Of a DNA stretch of 7,484 nt, positions 1 through 6,176 are shown one piece after another; position 1 is the first letter of the stretch; each line of letters starts with the position of its first letter. The DNA lies in NCBI GenBank assembly GCA_900549845.1, contig URPT01000081.1, positions 1-7,484 on the forward strand. Direction: 5' to 3'. The notes under the pieces were generated by a model. The model was not told the origin of the DNA. It did no database searches and saw only the letters and a program-made list of their open reading frames with translations. Origin of the DNA: an uncultured Veillonella sp. (GTDB lineage Bacteria; Bacillota; Negativicutes; Veillonellales; Veillonellaceae). A program made the translations under genes and the position numbers.

Positions 1-415
1 TACCATTATTTCGGTCAATATATGCATATAAATGTCCACGTTTTTCTATATTATAATCACCATTTGCAATACGTTTAATATGACTTTGCATTTGATGAAC
101 TTCAATTTGGTTTAAAAAGCCTAGTTCACCAAGGTTAATACCACAAACAGGTACATTATATGGGTAAATTTGTCTTGCCAAATGGATGATGGTACCATCA
201 CCACCAAAACTAAAGGCAATATCAATTTGTTTAAAGATTTCTGGACGACTTAAAATATGAGTTTCAGGAATCTTAAGTACTCGTGCAGGTGCATCTGATT
301 CGAGATCATCTGGCAAAAATACTTCGATACCTTCATCTTTACAAATATGTGCAGCCATTTTTAAAACTGCCATAATATTGCTTTTCCCCATATTAGGGAA
401 AAATCCGATACGCAT
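1..415 (-). CDS. nadK: NAD kinase, N-terminal part (3' end cut by window)
   Basis: This encodes ATP-NAD kinase, which phosphorylates NAD+ to NADP+ in the cytosol. My own translation from the ATG at 413-415 stays open for 138 codons to position 2, where the window ends, so the C-terminal half is missing. The start reads MRIGFFPNMGK. The family's diagnostic GGDGT motif (NAD/ATP site, catalytic Asp) is at residues 71-75. The second conserved motif, GINLGELGFL, is at residues 92-101 and corresponds to the usual GIN-G-LGFL. A good ribosome binding site (AGGAGA, 421-426) overlaps the stop codon of tlyA, leaving a 9-base gap, so the gene is the next member of the same operon. The order tlyA-nadK, often followed by argR and recN, is common in clostridia and their relatives. 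Identification is firm; only the length is unknown. Confidence 0.95.
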   Translation of the reverse strand, partial: MRIGFFPNMGKSNIMAVLKMAAHICKDEGIEVFLPDDLESDAPARVLKIPETHILSRPEIFKQIDIAFSFGGDGTIIHLARQIYPYNVPVCGINLGELGFLNQIEVHQMQSHIKRIANGDYNIEKRGHLYAYIDRNNG

Positions 416-424
416 AGTAATCTC

Positions 425-1228
425 CTATAATGAATGGGCTTCTGCAACTACTGTATCAATTAATGCATCATCAATAGCTAAAGCCCCTTCTTTGTACTTT
501 TTAAAATAACCTAAAAACTCAATATTACCTTCCATACCTTTAATTGGTGAGAAAGTTAATCCATGAACATATAATCCACAATCATACGCAACATGTAAAA
601 TACGATGTAAAACCTCTTTATGGATTTCCGGGTCGCGAACAATACCACCTTTGCCAACATTTTCTTTGCCAGCTTCAAATTGCGGCTTAATTAAAGCAAC
701 GAGGGAGCCTGTATCTTTTAACAATGTAGTAGCTACAGGCAATACTTTATCTAAAGAGATAAATGCTACATCTATGGAAATAAAGTCAACCAGTTCACCT
801 AATTGTTCTGGTGTGACAGTGCGAATATTTTGCTTTTCCATGTTGATAACACGTGGGTCTTGACGTAACTTCCAAGCTAATTGATTATAGCCTACATCGA
901 TAGCAAATACTTTAGCTGCTCCATTTTGTAGAGCACAATCTGTAAAACCACCAGTGCTGGCACCTATATCGACCATAACAGCGTCTTGTAAATCGATAGG
1001 ATACGTTTGAATAGCTTTTTCTAACTTTAGTCCACCACGACTAACATAAGGTAAGGTGTTACCCTTTACTACGATATTAGCATCTACAGGAATTTTTGTA
1101 CCCGCTTTATCAATACGTGTTGTATCCATAAAGATTTGGCCAGCCATTATGGCTGCTTTGGCTTTTTCTCTACTTTCAAAAAGCCCTCGATTAACGAGGA
1201 GTATGTCTAAACGTTCTTTACTACTCAT
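425..1228 (-). CDS. tlyA: TlyA-family rRNA 2'-O-methyltransferase (S4 + FtsJ domains)
   Basis: TlyA methylates ribose 2'-OH groups of rRNA; in characterised members the targets are C1920 of 23S rRNA and sometimes C1409 of 16S rRNA. The 267-residue product has an N-terminal S4 RNA-binding domain (about residues 4-60, with RLDILLVNRGLFESREKA) and an FtsJ/RrmJ-like methyltransferase domain. The S-adenosylmethionine loop VDIGASTGGFTD is at 86-97. A K-D-K-E catalytic tetrad is visible as K68 (in SRGGLKLEKA), D153 (SIDVAFISL), K181 (LIKPQFE) and E237 (GNIEFLG). I chose the ATG at 1226-1228: it forms an ATGA overlap with the stop of the upstream PAP2-like gene and begins MSSKERLDILL, right at the S4 domain. 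A GTG at 1264 would add 12 hydrophobic residues encoded inside the upstream gene. The Shine-Dalgarno is weak (GGTG, 1233-1236), which fits translational coupling. The older haemolysin annotation of this family should not be carried over. Confidence 0.93.
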   Translation of the reverse strand: MSSKERLDILLVNRGLFESREKAKAAIMAGQIFMDTTRIDKAGTKIPVDANIVVKGNTLPYVSRGGLKLEKAIQTYPIDLQDAVMVDIGASTGGFTDCALQNGAAKVFAIDVGYNQLAWKLRQDPRVINMEKQNIRTVTPEQLGELVDFISIDVAFISLDKVLPVATTLLKDTGSLVALIKPQFEAGKENVGKGGIVRDPEIHKEVLHRILHVAYDCGLYVHGLTFSPIKGMEGNIEFLGYFKKYKEGALAIDDALIDTVVAEAHSL

Positions 1229-1704
1229 ATCACACCATTGTAAATATAATAAAATTGAATACACGCTACAATAATACCGAGGATTAATCCCCCAAATACC
1301 TCTACTGGAGTATGTCCTAATAACTCTTTTAAGGCCTCTTTACGAGTAATGACAACAGGTATATTTTTCTTTGTAAAATAATCTACAATTTGGTTTAGAA
1401 TTTGAGCTTGTCGCCCAGCCTCTAATCGTACACCTGATGCATCATACATAACTACAATAGAGAATACTAAGGATAGGATAAAGAGATCAGAAGCTCCATT
1501 TTTCAGATAAATAGCTGTAGTTGTAGCGATTACAAAGGATGTATGCGAACTTGGAAAACCTCCAGATCCCACTAATCGTTCTGGACGAAATTTACCATGC
1601 CGAACTAGTTGCCATACGAATTTGATAGCCTGCGCAGTAAACCATCCCCAAAATGCAGCTTGCGCTATGTAGTTGTGTGCTATTTGTGGTAATATATCAA
1701 TCAT
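1225..1704 (-). CDS. Divergent PAP2-family membrane protein (DUF212/YuiD-like)
   Basis: This small integral membrane protein of 159 residues belongs to the divergent PAP2 (DUF212, YuiD) group, distant relatives of type-2 phosphatidic acid phosphatases. Characteristic segments are GSGGFPSSHTSFV (46-58), matching the PAP2 SGH-type motif with Ser-Ser-His, YDASGVRLEAGRQA (87-100), and KELLGHTPVEVFGG (126-139), which carries a second conserved His. Hydrophobic stretches at about 12-30, 54-68, 73-88 and 134-154 look like membrane spans. The true biochemical role of this family is, to my knowledge, not established. A phosphatase acting on lipid or prenyl (di)phosphates is only an inference from the motifs and from the ispA gene just upstream. 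The start ATG (1702-1704) has a GAAGAAGG ribosome binding site at 1713-1720, 28 bases after ispA ends. The 3' end overlaps tlyA by four bases (ATGA), suggesting coupled translation. Confidence 0.88.
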   Translation of the reverse strand: MIDILPQIAHNYIAQAAFWGWFTAQAIKFVWQLVRHGKFRPERLVGSGGFPSSHTSFVIATTTAIYLKNGASDLFILSLVFSIVVMYDASGVRLEAGRQAQILNQIVDYFTKKNIPVVITRKEALKELLGHTPVEVFGGLILGIIVACIQFYYIYNGVI

Positions 1705-1732
1705 TATTTATACCTTCTTCAGGTAATACCAA

Positions 1733-2611
1733 TTAATTAGTTCGTTCTAAAAGATAATCAATTAGAGCAGATAATATAGATGTATCATAAGAAACAGAGT
1801 TTAATGCATCGTGAGCTTGTTTGCCAACTAATAGGGCTTGCTCTTTTGCTCCTTCTAAACCAAGCAAAGATACATACGTCGATTTATGTTGTCGAATATC
1901 ACTACCAGGAGTCTTTCCTAATTCTTCAATAGTTCCAGTTACATCTAGAATATCATCAGTAATTTGGAATAACAATCCTAAACAATTAGCATATTCCATA
2001 AGCGCTGTTCGAGTAGTCGTATCTGCATTGCCTAAAATAAGGCCTAATTCTACTGACGCATTAAATAATGCACCCGTTTTTCCACTGTGCAAAACCTTTA
2101 ACTCTTCTAGTGGGATATGCTTATCTTCACTGAGCATATCGAAGGCTTGACCACCGACCATACCTTCCGGGCCTGCTGCAGCAGCTACACATTGAATAGC
2201 ATCTATTTTTTGCTGAGGCGTAGCAGTTTTATTCTCAGTCATTAGTTGAAAAGCATAAGTTAATAAACCATCACCAGCTAGAATAGCCATACCTTCACCA
2301 TAAACTTTATGATTTGTTAAATTACCTCTGCGATAATCATCATTATCCATAGCTGGTAAATCATCATGTACTAAGGAATATGTATGGATACACTCCATGG
2401 CGCATAGAAACTCCTTATAATCAGCTGGATTTTTATGAAGCATTTCTAACACAGCTTTAGATAAGATTGGTCGGATTCGCTTGCCACCTTGCATTAAGCT
2501 ATAACTCATGGATTCATAAAGAGGTTTAAATTCTTGATTTGGGCTACTTAAGACCTCACCTAACCATTGTTCAATATGTTGTTTGCTAGACCCTAAATAA
2601 TCTTTGAACAT
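1733..2611 (-). CDS. ispA: Polyprenyl (farnesyl/geranyl-type) diphosphate synthase
   Basis: This is a short-chain trans-isoprenyl diphosphate synthase that condenses isopentenyl diphosphate with allylic diphosphates, supplying farnesyl diphosphate for undecaprenyl phosphate and quinone synthesis. The 292-residue length is typical. Motifs in order: GGKRIRP (42-48, IPP binding), the first aspartate-rich motif DDLPAMD (83-89) followed by DDYRRG (91-96), GEGMAILAGDGLL (105-117), and the second aspartate-rich motif DDILD (219-223) with a conserved K243 in the following SDIRQHKSTY segment. The first motif has the DDxxxxD spacing of bacterial farnesyl diphosphate synthases, and a Tyr (Y78) sits five residues before it, as in E. 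coli IspA. This points to a C15 product, although chain length cannot be fixed from motifs. The ATG at 2609-2611 has an AAGGAG site (2617-2622) overlapping the xseB stop. In Bacillus the same order xseA-xseB-ispA is found, with dxs next; dxs is not here. Confidence 0.94.
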   Translation of the reverse strand: MFKDYLGSSKQHIEQWLGEVLSSPNQEFKPLYESMSYSLMQGGKRIRPILSKAVLEMLHKNPADYKEFLCAMECIHTYSLVHDDLPAMDNDDYRRGNLTNHKVYGEGMAILAGDGLLTYAFQLMTENKTATPQQKIDAIQCVAAAAGPEGMVGGQAFDMLSEDKHIPLEELKVLHSGKTGALFNASVELGLILGNADTTTRTALMEYANCLGLLFQITDDILDVTGTIEELGKTPGSDIRQHKSTYVSLLGLEGAKEQALLVGKQAHDALNSVSYDTSILSALIDYLLERTN

Positions 2612-2620
2612 AGAATCTCC

Positions 2621-2827
2621 TTATTCGCTGATGCGGACTTCTTCGATAATTTGTTGAACTTCATTTTCAACCGAATCGAGCATTTCTGCACATTCTTTTA
2701 CTAATGTTAAGCCCTTTTTATATTGAGTTAAGAGTTCAGAGATGGTCATATCACCATCGTCTAATTGTTTCACAATATCCTCTAAGGCTTTATATTTCTT
2801 TTCATAATTTTTTAGTGATGCGGCCAT
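2621..2827 (-). CDS. xseB: Exodeoxyribonuclease VII small subunit
   Basis: This is the small subunit of exonuclease VII, which with XseA degrades single-stranded DNA from both ends into short oligonucleotides. At 68 residues it has the normal size. It shows the family pattern of two helices: YEKKYKALEDIVKQLDDGDM (8-27) and then TISELLTQYKKGLTLVKECAEML (28-50), followed by an acidic tail. It is cytoplasmic and largely alpha-helical, and in the enzyme it packs on the long helices of XseA. The ATG at 2825-2827 lies inside the 3' end of xseA, with a 26-base overlap in another frame. It has the strongest ribosome binding site in the window, AAAGGAGG at 2837-2844, also within xseA. The overlap and strong site suggest XseB is made in excess over XseA, in line with the known stoichiometry of several small subunits per large one. 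Confidence 0.95.
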   Translation of the reverse strand: MAASLKNYEKKYKALEDIVKQLDDGDMTISELLTQYKKGLTLVKECAEMLDSVENEVQQIIEEVRISE

Positions 2828-4025
2828 CTTTGTGCGCCTCCTTTACCGTAGCATTCACATAACCATCAGCAAGTGTAACTCGTATATCATCCTTTGGATG
2901 TAATTGAGTAACAGACGTTATAGGTTTATCATTATGTTCAACCTTTGCAAACCCTTTTACCATCATTTGTAATGGATTTAGAGATTCTAATTGTTGAGCT
3001 AATAATGCTAAACTATGTTTCTCTGTATTGCATCGTTCTTTTGTAGCATTAGTTAATGATTGTGAAAGCTCTTGTAAATGCGTTTTCTGTTTATGCAAAA
3101 ATTGTAGAGCTGGAATACCTAATTTACGATTAAAGAGCAATGTTAAATCTGTACGTTTCTGTTGTAATGTATACCGTATAAACTCATGTAGATACTCTTC
3201 TTTTTCTGACAATTGATCTTGTAATGTCGTTATAGGAAGCACTGCCATTTCTGCAGCATGACTAGGTGTTGCTCCACGAGCATCTGCTACATAATCACAT
3301 AAGGTATAATCTGTCTCATGACCTACTGCTGAGATTACCGGTGTATTAGCAGTATAAATAGCCTCTACAACTGCTCTATCATTGAAACACCATAAATCCT
3401 CCATAGATCCGCCACCACGACCAACGATGATAAGGTCTACCTCTGGGTCAGCATCAGCCGCTGCTATTCCTTTAGCTATAACAGGTCCTGCTGTATTACC
3501 TTGGACAGGAACGGAGAACAATTTAAATCGAACTAATGGGTTTCGTCTTTCACTGACATGTAAAATATCATGTAATACAGCGCCAGATTGAGATGTAACA
3601 ATCCCTATGCAACTTGCCATATACGGTAAATTTTGTTTATGGCTATCATCAAAGTATCCTAAGGCAGTTAATTCTCGTTTTAAAGCGTCAAATTCAAGCT
3701 GTAATGGGCTTTTAGAACCTATTTGCATATCGGATGCAATGAGATTTAAACGGCCCATTTTATTGTAAAAATTAACAGATGCTTTTACAGTTACTAATAG
3801 ACCATTTTGAATGGCATTAGCCAACCCTTTTTGCATAACAGTGCTAGACCACATGGTAACATCAATAGCGGCTTCTTCATCTTTTAAAGAGAAATACATA
3901 TGACCACTACTATGACGCTTTGCATTAATAATGGTGCCGCTAACATAAAGATTCTTAAGTAGATATTCACGGTCTAAGGTGCGCTTTATAAGATTGTTTA
4001 ATTGTGTAATGGTTAATACATTCAC
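2802..4025 (-). CDS. xseA: Exodeoxyribonuclease VII large subunit (short helical region)
   Basis: This is the catalytic subunit of exonuclease VII. Residues 1-100 form the OB-fold ssDNA-binding domain (LTITQLNNLIKRTLD, then the typical VSGTI and HMYFSLKDEEA segments). The catalytic domain follows, with GIVTSQSGAVLHDIL (141-155), VGRGGGSMEDLWCFND (201-216) and AVGHETDYTLCDYVADARG (233-251). D153, R203, H236 and D239 sit where E. coli XseA has the functionally important D155, R205, H238 and D241, a constant offset of two. A helical stretch (about 265-348) leads to the C-terminal LNPLQMMVKGFAKV segment (349-362). The total of 407 residues is short against about 450 in E. coli and Bacillus, and the deficit falls in the helical part. 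The start is a GTG (4023-4025) with an AGAGGA site, two bases after the preceding stop. An ATG overlapping it is out of frame. Confidence 0.94.
   Translation of the reverse strand: MNVLTITQLNNLIKRTLDREYLLKNLYVSGTIINAKRHSSGHMYFSLKDEEAAIDVTMWSSTVMQKGLANAIQNGLLVTVKASVNFYNKMGRLNLIASDMQIGSKSPLQLEFDALKRELTALGYFDDSHKQNLPYMASCIGIVTSQSGAVLHDILHVSERRNPLVRFKLFSVPVQGNTAGPVIAKGIAAADADPEVDLIIVGRGGGSMEDLWCFNDRAVVEAIYTANTPVISAVGHETDYTLCDYVADARGATPSHAAEMAVLPITTLQDQLSEKEEYLHEFIRYTLQQKRTDLTLLFNRKLGIPALQFLHKQKTHLQELSQSLTNATKERCNTEKHSLALLAQQLESLNPLQMMVKGFAKVEHNDKPITSVTQLHPKDDIRVTLADGYVNATVKEAHKDGRITKKL
2837..2844 (-). promoter_or_regulatory. Strong ribosome binding site of xseB
   Basis: The coding strand reads AAAGGAGG nine bases before the xseB ATG at 2825-2827. 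It lies entirely inside xseA and fixes the xseB start within the 26-base overlap. It is the closest match to the 16S anti-Shine-Dalgarno in the window. Confidence 0.85.
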
Positions 4026-4027
4026 GA

Positions 4028-4981
4028 TTATCCTCTAGTTTCCTCTAAAAAAGCAGCGCCAAAAGCATTGCCAGTGGCATTATCAACAGAAAATTGTGGC
4101 TGTGCCACGTGTAATGTAATGTGATTACGTCTACAATAATGATCCATACGATGACGAAGTATACTATTGCTCATTACACCACCAACGGCAATTAATGTTT
4201 TAACAGGTTTATTTTTTAAATGATAGTTAATCATTTTTTCTAGTGCATTTCCAATAGAGGTGAATACAGCTCGCGATAGATTAAATTTTTCTATATCATT
4301 CATGGAATCACTAATGCGTCGCATAGCCGCACTACATGGCCCAGCAAAGCTTATCCAACCTTCTTTTACAGAAGATGGTAATGGTTCATATTCTGTAGTT
4401 TGTAATGCTAATGCCTCTAGATGCTTACCTGCAGGAAATGGCAAACCCATTGCAACACCAATACGATCTACATATTGACCGCCTTGTAAATCCTTAGAGC
4501 CGCCAATAATGTGAGACTCAAATATGCCTTCTCCTTTATAATGACAATATACGAGCTCCGTAGTACCACCTGATAAATGAAGTGCTAAAAATGGATCTTT
4601 AGGAATTGTTTTTAGTTCTCGAAGGGCAGCTAAAATATGATTTTCTTGATGTGCAAAAACGTGTAAAGGTACATTCATCATATGACTTAGAGATTGACCA
4701 TACCCTAGCCCTACCATAAAGGCTGGCATATAGGAATTTTCCTCACGTCTAGGAAAACCACTAACACCGACACCACTAATTGGTAGTTGTGGCAATTCAG
4801 ATATCAACTTAGGCAATGCCTTTGTATGTTGAAAGACCATATTTGATTGTTGTAGTCCTCGCTCACCCTGTTTGACCTCTAATATTTTGCGGGCTTCCCC
4901 AACCATTTGAAAGTCGCTATCTATAATGGCACAACTCGTAGTGTAGCAACTAGTATCAATGCCTAAGTAATATCGTTTCAT
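4028..4981 (-). CDS. Divergent TsaD/Kae1 (Gcp)-like paralogue, function unknown
   Basis: This 317-residue protein has the ASKHA ATPase fold of TsaD/Kae1, the enzyme that makes N6-threonylcarbamoyl-adenosine in tRNA, but is probably not TsaD itself. The metal ligands are kept: HxxxH as H111 and H115 (AHQENH) and the late Asp D300 (FSVDNA). Nucleotide-binding segments LSGGTTELVY (136-145) and AVGGVMSNSILR (265-276) are recognisable. However, the N-terminal signature, ETSCDET in TsaD, is DTSCYTTS here (9-16). The usual GPGL-GSL stretch is replaced by SGFPRREENSYMPAF (74-88), SGGHTH is SGGTTE, DDAAGEAFD is QYVDRIGVA (169-177), and FSGLKT is FAGPCSA (212-218). Such DTS-YTTS proteins occur in clostridia, usually labelled O-sialoglycoprotein endopeptidase or peptidase M22, an outdated name. 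No tsaB, tsaC or tsaE is nearby. The ATG (4979-4981) shares one base with the nusB stop (TAATG), and xseA starts two bases after its stop. Confidence 0.85.
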   Translation of the reverse strand: MKRYYLGIDTSCYTTSCAIIDSDFQMVGEARKILEVKQGERGLQQSNMVFQHTKALPKLISELPQLPISGVGVSGFPRREENSYMPAFMVGLGYGQSLSHMMNVPLHVFAHQENHILAALRELKTIPKDPFLALHLSGGTTELVYCHYKGEGIFESHIIGGSKDLQGGQYVDRIGVAMGLPFPAGKHLEALALQTTEYEPLPSSVKEGWISFAGPCSAAMRRISDSMNDIEKFNLSRAVFTSIGNALEKMINYHLKNKPVKTLIAVGGVMSNSILRHRMDHYCRRNHITLHVAQPQFSVDNATGNAFGAAFLEETRG

Positions 4982-5385
4982 TATTTACTCTTATTATATG
5001 CATCTAGAATTGCATTAATTAATTTATAAGAAGAATCAGAACCAAAATCTTTAGCTAACTGAATAGCTTCGTTGATAGCTATAGATGGTTCCAAAGGGTC
5101 AGCTTCATTTGTCATTTCCCATAGAGCAATACGTAAAATAGCACGATCAACCTTGTCTAAGTTTTCAACTTTACGTGATTTACAAAATGGCTGTAATGTT
5201 GCATCTATAATTTCAGAAGTGGATAATACACCATTTATAATATTATTCGCATAGGCCTTATCCATAGATTTATGCATATGTCCTTCTGGAAATTGAACAT
5301 CACTTTGGTCTGAATGAAATTCATTAGCATATAACATTTGAAATGCGTATTGACGTGCTTCACGTCGATTTCGCTTAATTACCAT
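4981..5385 (-). CDS. nusB: Transcription antitermination factor NusB
   Basis: NusB is an all-helical RNA-binding protein that, with NusE (ribosomal protein S10), binds boxA RNA and supports processive antitermination in rRNA operons. The 134-residue product begins MVIKRNRREARQYAFQMLYA, which matches the conserved N-terminal helix with its basic RNA-binding residues. Further family hallmarks are LDKVDRAILRIALWEM (76-91) and AINEAIQLAKDFGSDSSYKL (103-122), then INAILD (123-128). I chose the ATG at 5383-5385 because it gives the standard NusB N-terminus and is preceded at ten bases by AAAAGGAG (5396-5403). A longer reading from 5454 would add 23 residues that only re-read the end of the upstream gene in another frame. 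The start overlaps the upstream Asp23-like gene by 11 bases and the stop overlaps the next gene by one. The pair asp23-like/nusB is conserved across many Firmicutes (yqhY-nusB in Bacillus). Confidence 0.95.
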   Translation of the reverse strand: MVIKRNRREARQYAFQMLYANEFHSDQSDVQFPEGHMHKSMDKAYANNIINGVLSTSEIIDATLQPFCKSRKVENLDKVDRAILRIALWEMTNEADPLEPSIAINEAIQLAKDFGSDSSYKLINAILDAYNKSK

Positions 5386-5770
5386 GTAGAGTTGGCTCCT
5401 TTTCTTTAACAATACCTTCAATATGAACATCAACCTTAACATGATTAAGATCAAGCATATTCTTTAAGGTTTGTTTGATTTCTAACTGCAACTGTTTGGA
5501 TAATTCAATTAAATTGTATCCATATAATGCTTTAATATAAATATTGACTTCAATAAAATCTTTACGATGTTTAACATTAATACCTGGTAAACTGCGTTGA
5601 CCAAAGGCATGTGTAATACCCTCTACTAGTTCATCGTAAAAGCGAGGGCTTAAAGAATGAATACCTGGTATAGTGGTTAAGGTTTTTGTTGCTACATCTA
5701 TGATGACAGAGTCTGCAATATTAATAGTATCCATATCTAATCCGTAGTTTAATTCTTTATCTGAACTCAT
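5375..5770 (-). CDS. Asp23/Gls24 family protein, second of a tandem pair
   Basis: This is a 131-residue cytoplasmic protein of the Asp23/Gls24 (DUF322) family, known from the alkaline-shock protein of Staphylococcus and from Bacillus YqhY; family members are linked to envelope stress or lipid metabolism, but the molecular role is poorly understood. Recognisable features are a strand-helix opening INIADSVIIDVATKTLTTIPGI (16-37), a central FIEVNIYIKALYGYNL (72-87) with the family's YGY, and a helix LIELSKQLQLEIKQTLKNML (87-106) before the last strand VKVDVHIEGI (111-120). It diverges more from the typical family than its upstream neighbour, mainly at the start, where the usual ISEDV is IADSV. 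There is no signal peptide or membrane segment. The ATG (5768-5770) has a good TTAGGAGAG site (5778-5786) overlapping the stop of the first copy. The 3' end overlaps nusB by 11 bases. The spot immediately before nusB equals that of yqhY. Confidence 0.85.
   Translation of the reverse strand: MSSDKELNYGLDMDTINIADSVIIDVATKTLTTIPGIHSLSPRFYDELVEGITHAFGQRSLPGINVKHRKDFIEVNIYIKALYGYNLIELSKQLQLEIKQTLKNMLDLNHVKVDVHIEGIVKEKEPTLHGN
5396..5403 (-). promoter_or_regulatory. Ribosome binding site deciding the nusB start
   Basis: The coding strand reads AAAAGGAG ten bases upstream of the ATG at 5383-5385, inside the last codons of the upstream Asp23-like gene. It supports the short NusB reading over an in-frame start 69 bases further upstream. 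Confidence 0.75.
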
Positions 5771-5782
5771 ATAGATTCTCTC

Positions 5783-6163
5783 CTAAGGCTGTGATGGTGT
5801 TACTAAATCATCAAAAATAATGTCTTGTACCACTACATCAATAGTTTGAACTTCAATTTCTGTATAAGAAACTAAAGCCGTTTTTATACGTTCTTGTAAA
5901 CGTAAGGCCACATCAGGGATACGGTATCCATATTGAATGCAAACATATAATGTTACAGAAAGAGCTCCTTCATCGTTAAATGATATCTTTACACCTTCAT
6001 AATCAGATTTACGTCTAAAGAAGGCATTTACATCATCATTAAAGGTAGAACTCATATGATGTATACCCTTTGTTTCAAGCGCTGCTATAGTAACAATCGT
6101 AGCATATACATCTTCACTAATCTTAATTTTACCAGACTCTAGTTCAGTATTTTTCTTGGTCAT
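5783..6163 (-). CDS. Asp23/Gls24 family protein, first of a tandem pair
   Basis: This 126-residue Asp23/Gls24-family (DUF322) protein opens with KIKISEDVYATIVTIAALET (12-31), a close match to the family's characteristic start, then KGIHHMSS (32-39). The middle strand GALSVTLYVCIQYGYRIPDV (66-85) carries the YGY motif, followed by ALRLQERIKTALVS (86-99) and a final strand. It is predicted to be soluble, and its function is not known. The ATG at 6161-6163 is preferred: AGAGG (6169-6173) lies five bases upstream and the family pattern starts soon after. A GTG at 6187 would begin inside the terminator stem. Immediately upstream is a strong intrinsic terminator, so expression depends on readthrough or on a promoter hidden in that hairpin. 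The stop lies within the ribosome binding site of the second Asp23-like gene, 12 bases before it. Shared layout with that gene suggests an old duplication. Confidence 0.88.
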   Translation of the reverse strand: MTKKNTELESGKIKISEDVYATIVTIAALETKGIHHMSSTFNDDVNAFFRRKSDYEGVKISFNDEGALSVTLYVCIQYGYRIPDVALRLQERIKTALVSYTEIEVQTIDVVVQDIIFDDLVTPSQP

Positions 6164-6168
6164 ACTGG

Positions 6169-6173
6169 CCTCT
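6169..6173 (-). promoter_or_regulatory. Ribosome binding site of the first asp23-like gene
   Basis: AGAGG lies five bases before the ATG at 6161-6163 and only three bases after the U-run of the upstream terminator hairpin. The spacing is slightly short but the site supports the ATG over the earlier GTG at 6187. Folding of the terminator could affect access to it. Confidence 0.6.
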
Positions 6174-6176
6174 TTC

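Noticed and set aside
425..1228. Annotation of TlyA as a haemolysin
   Set aside because: The S4 plus FtsJ domains and the K-D-K-E residues show an rRNA methyltransferase; the haemolysin name is historical.
1229..1264. Upstream GTG start for TlyA adding 12 residues
   Set aside because: The added residues are hydrophobic, lie before the S4 domain and only re-read the end of the PAP2-like gene. The ATG at 1228 gives the normal length and a classic ATGA overlap.
1821..2150. Plus-strand open frames, the longest about 109 codons, and others such as 6644-6892
   Set aside because: All lie antisense to well-recognised genes, show no family motifs and have no supporting ribosome binding site; they are by-products of minus-strand coding.
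4028..4981. Annotation as O-sialoglycoprotein endopeptidase
   Set aside because: That activity was wrongly assigned to the TsaD/Kae1 family in the past. The motifs show an ASKHA-type nucleotide-binding fold, not a protease.
5386..5454. Longer NusB reading with 23 extra residues
   Set aside because: The ATG at 5385 yields the standard NusB start, with AAAAGGAG at a workable distance. The extra part re-reads the Asp23-like gene in another frame.
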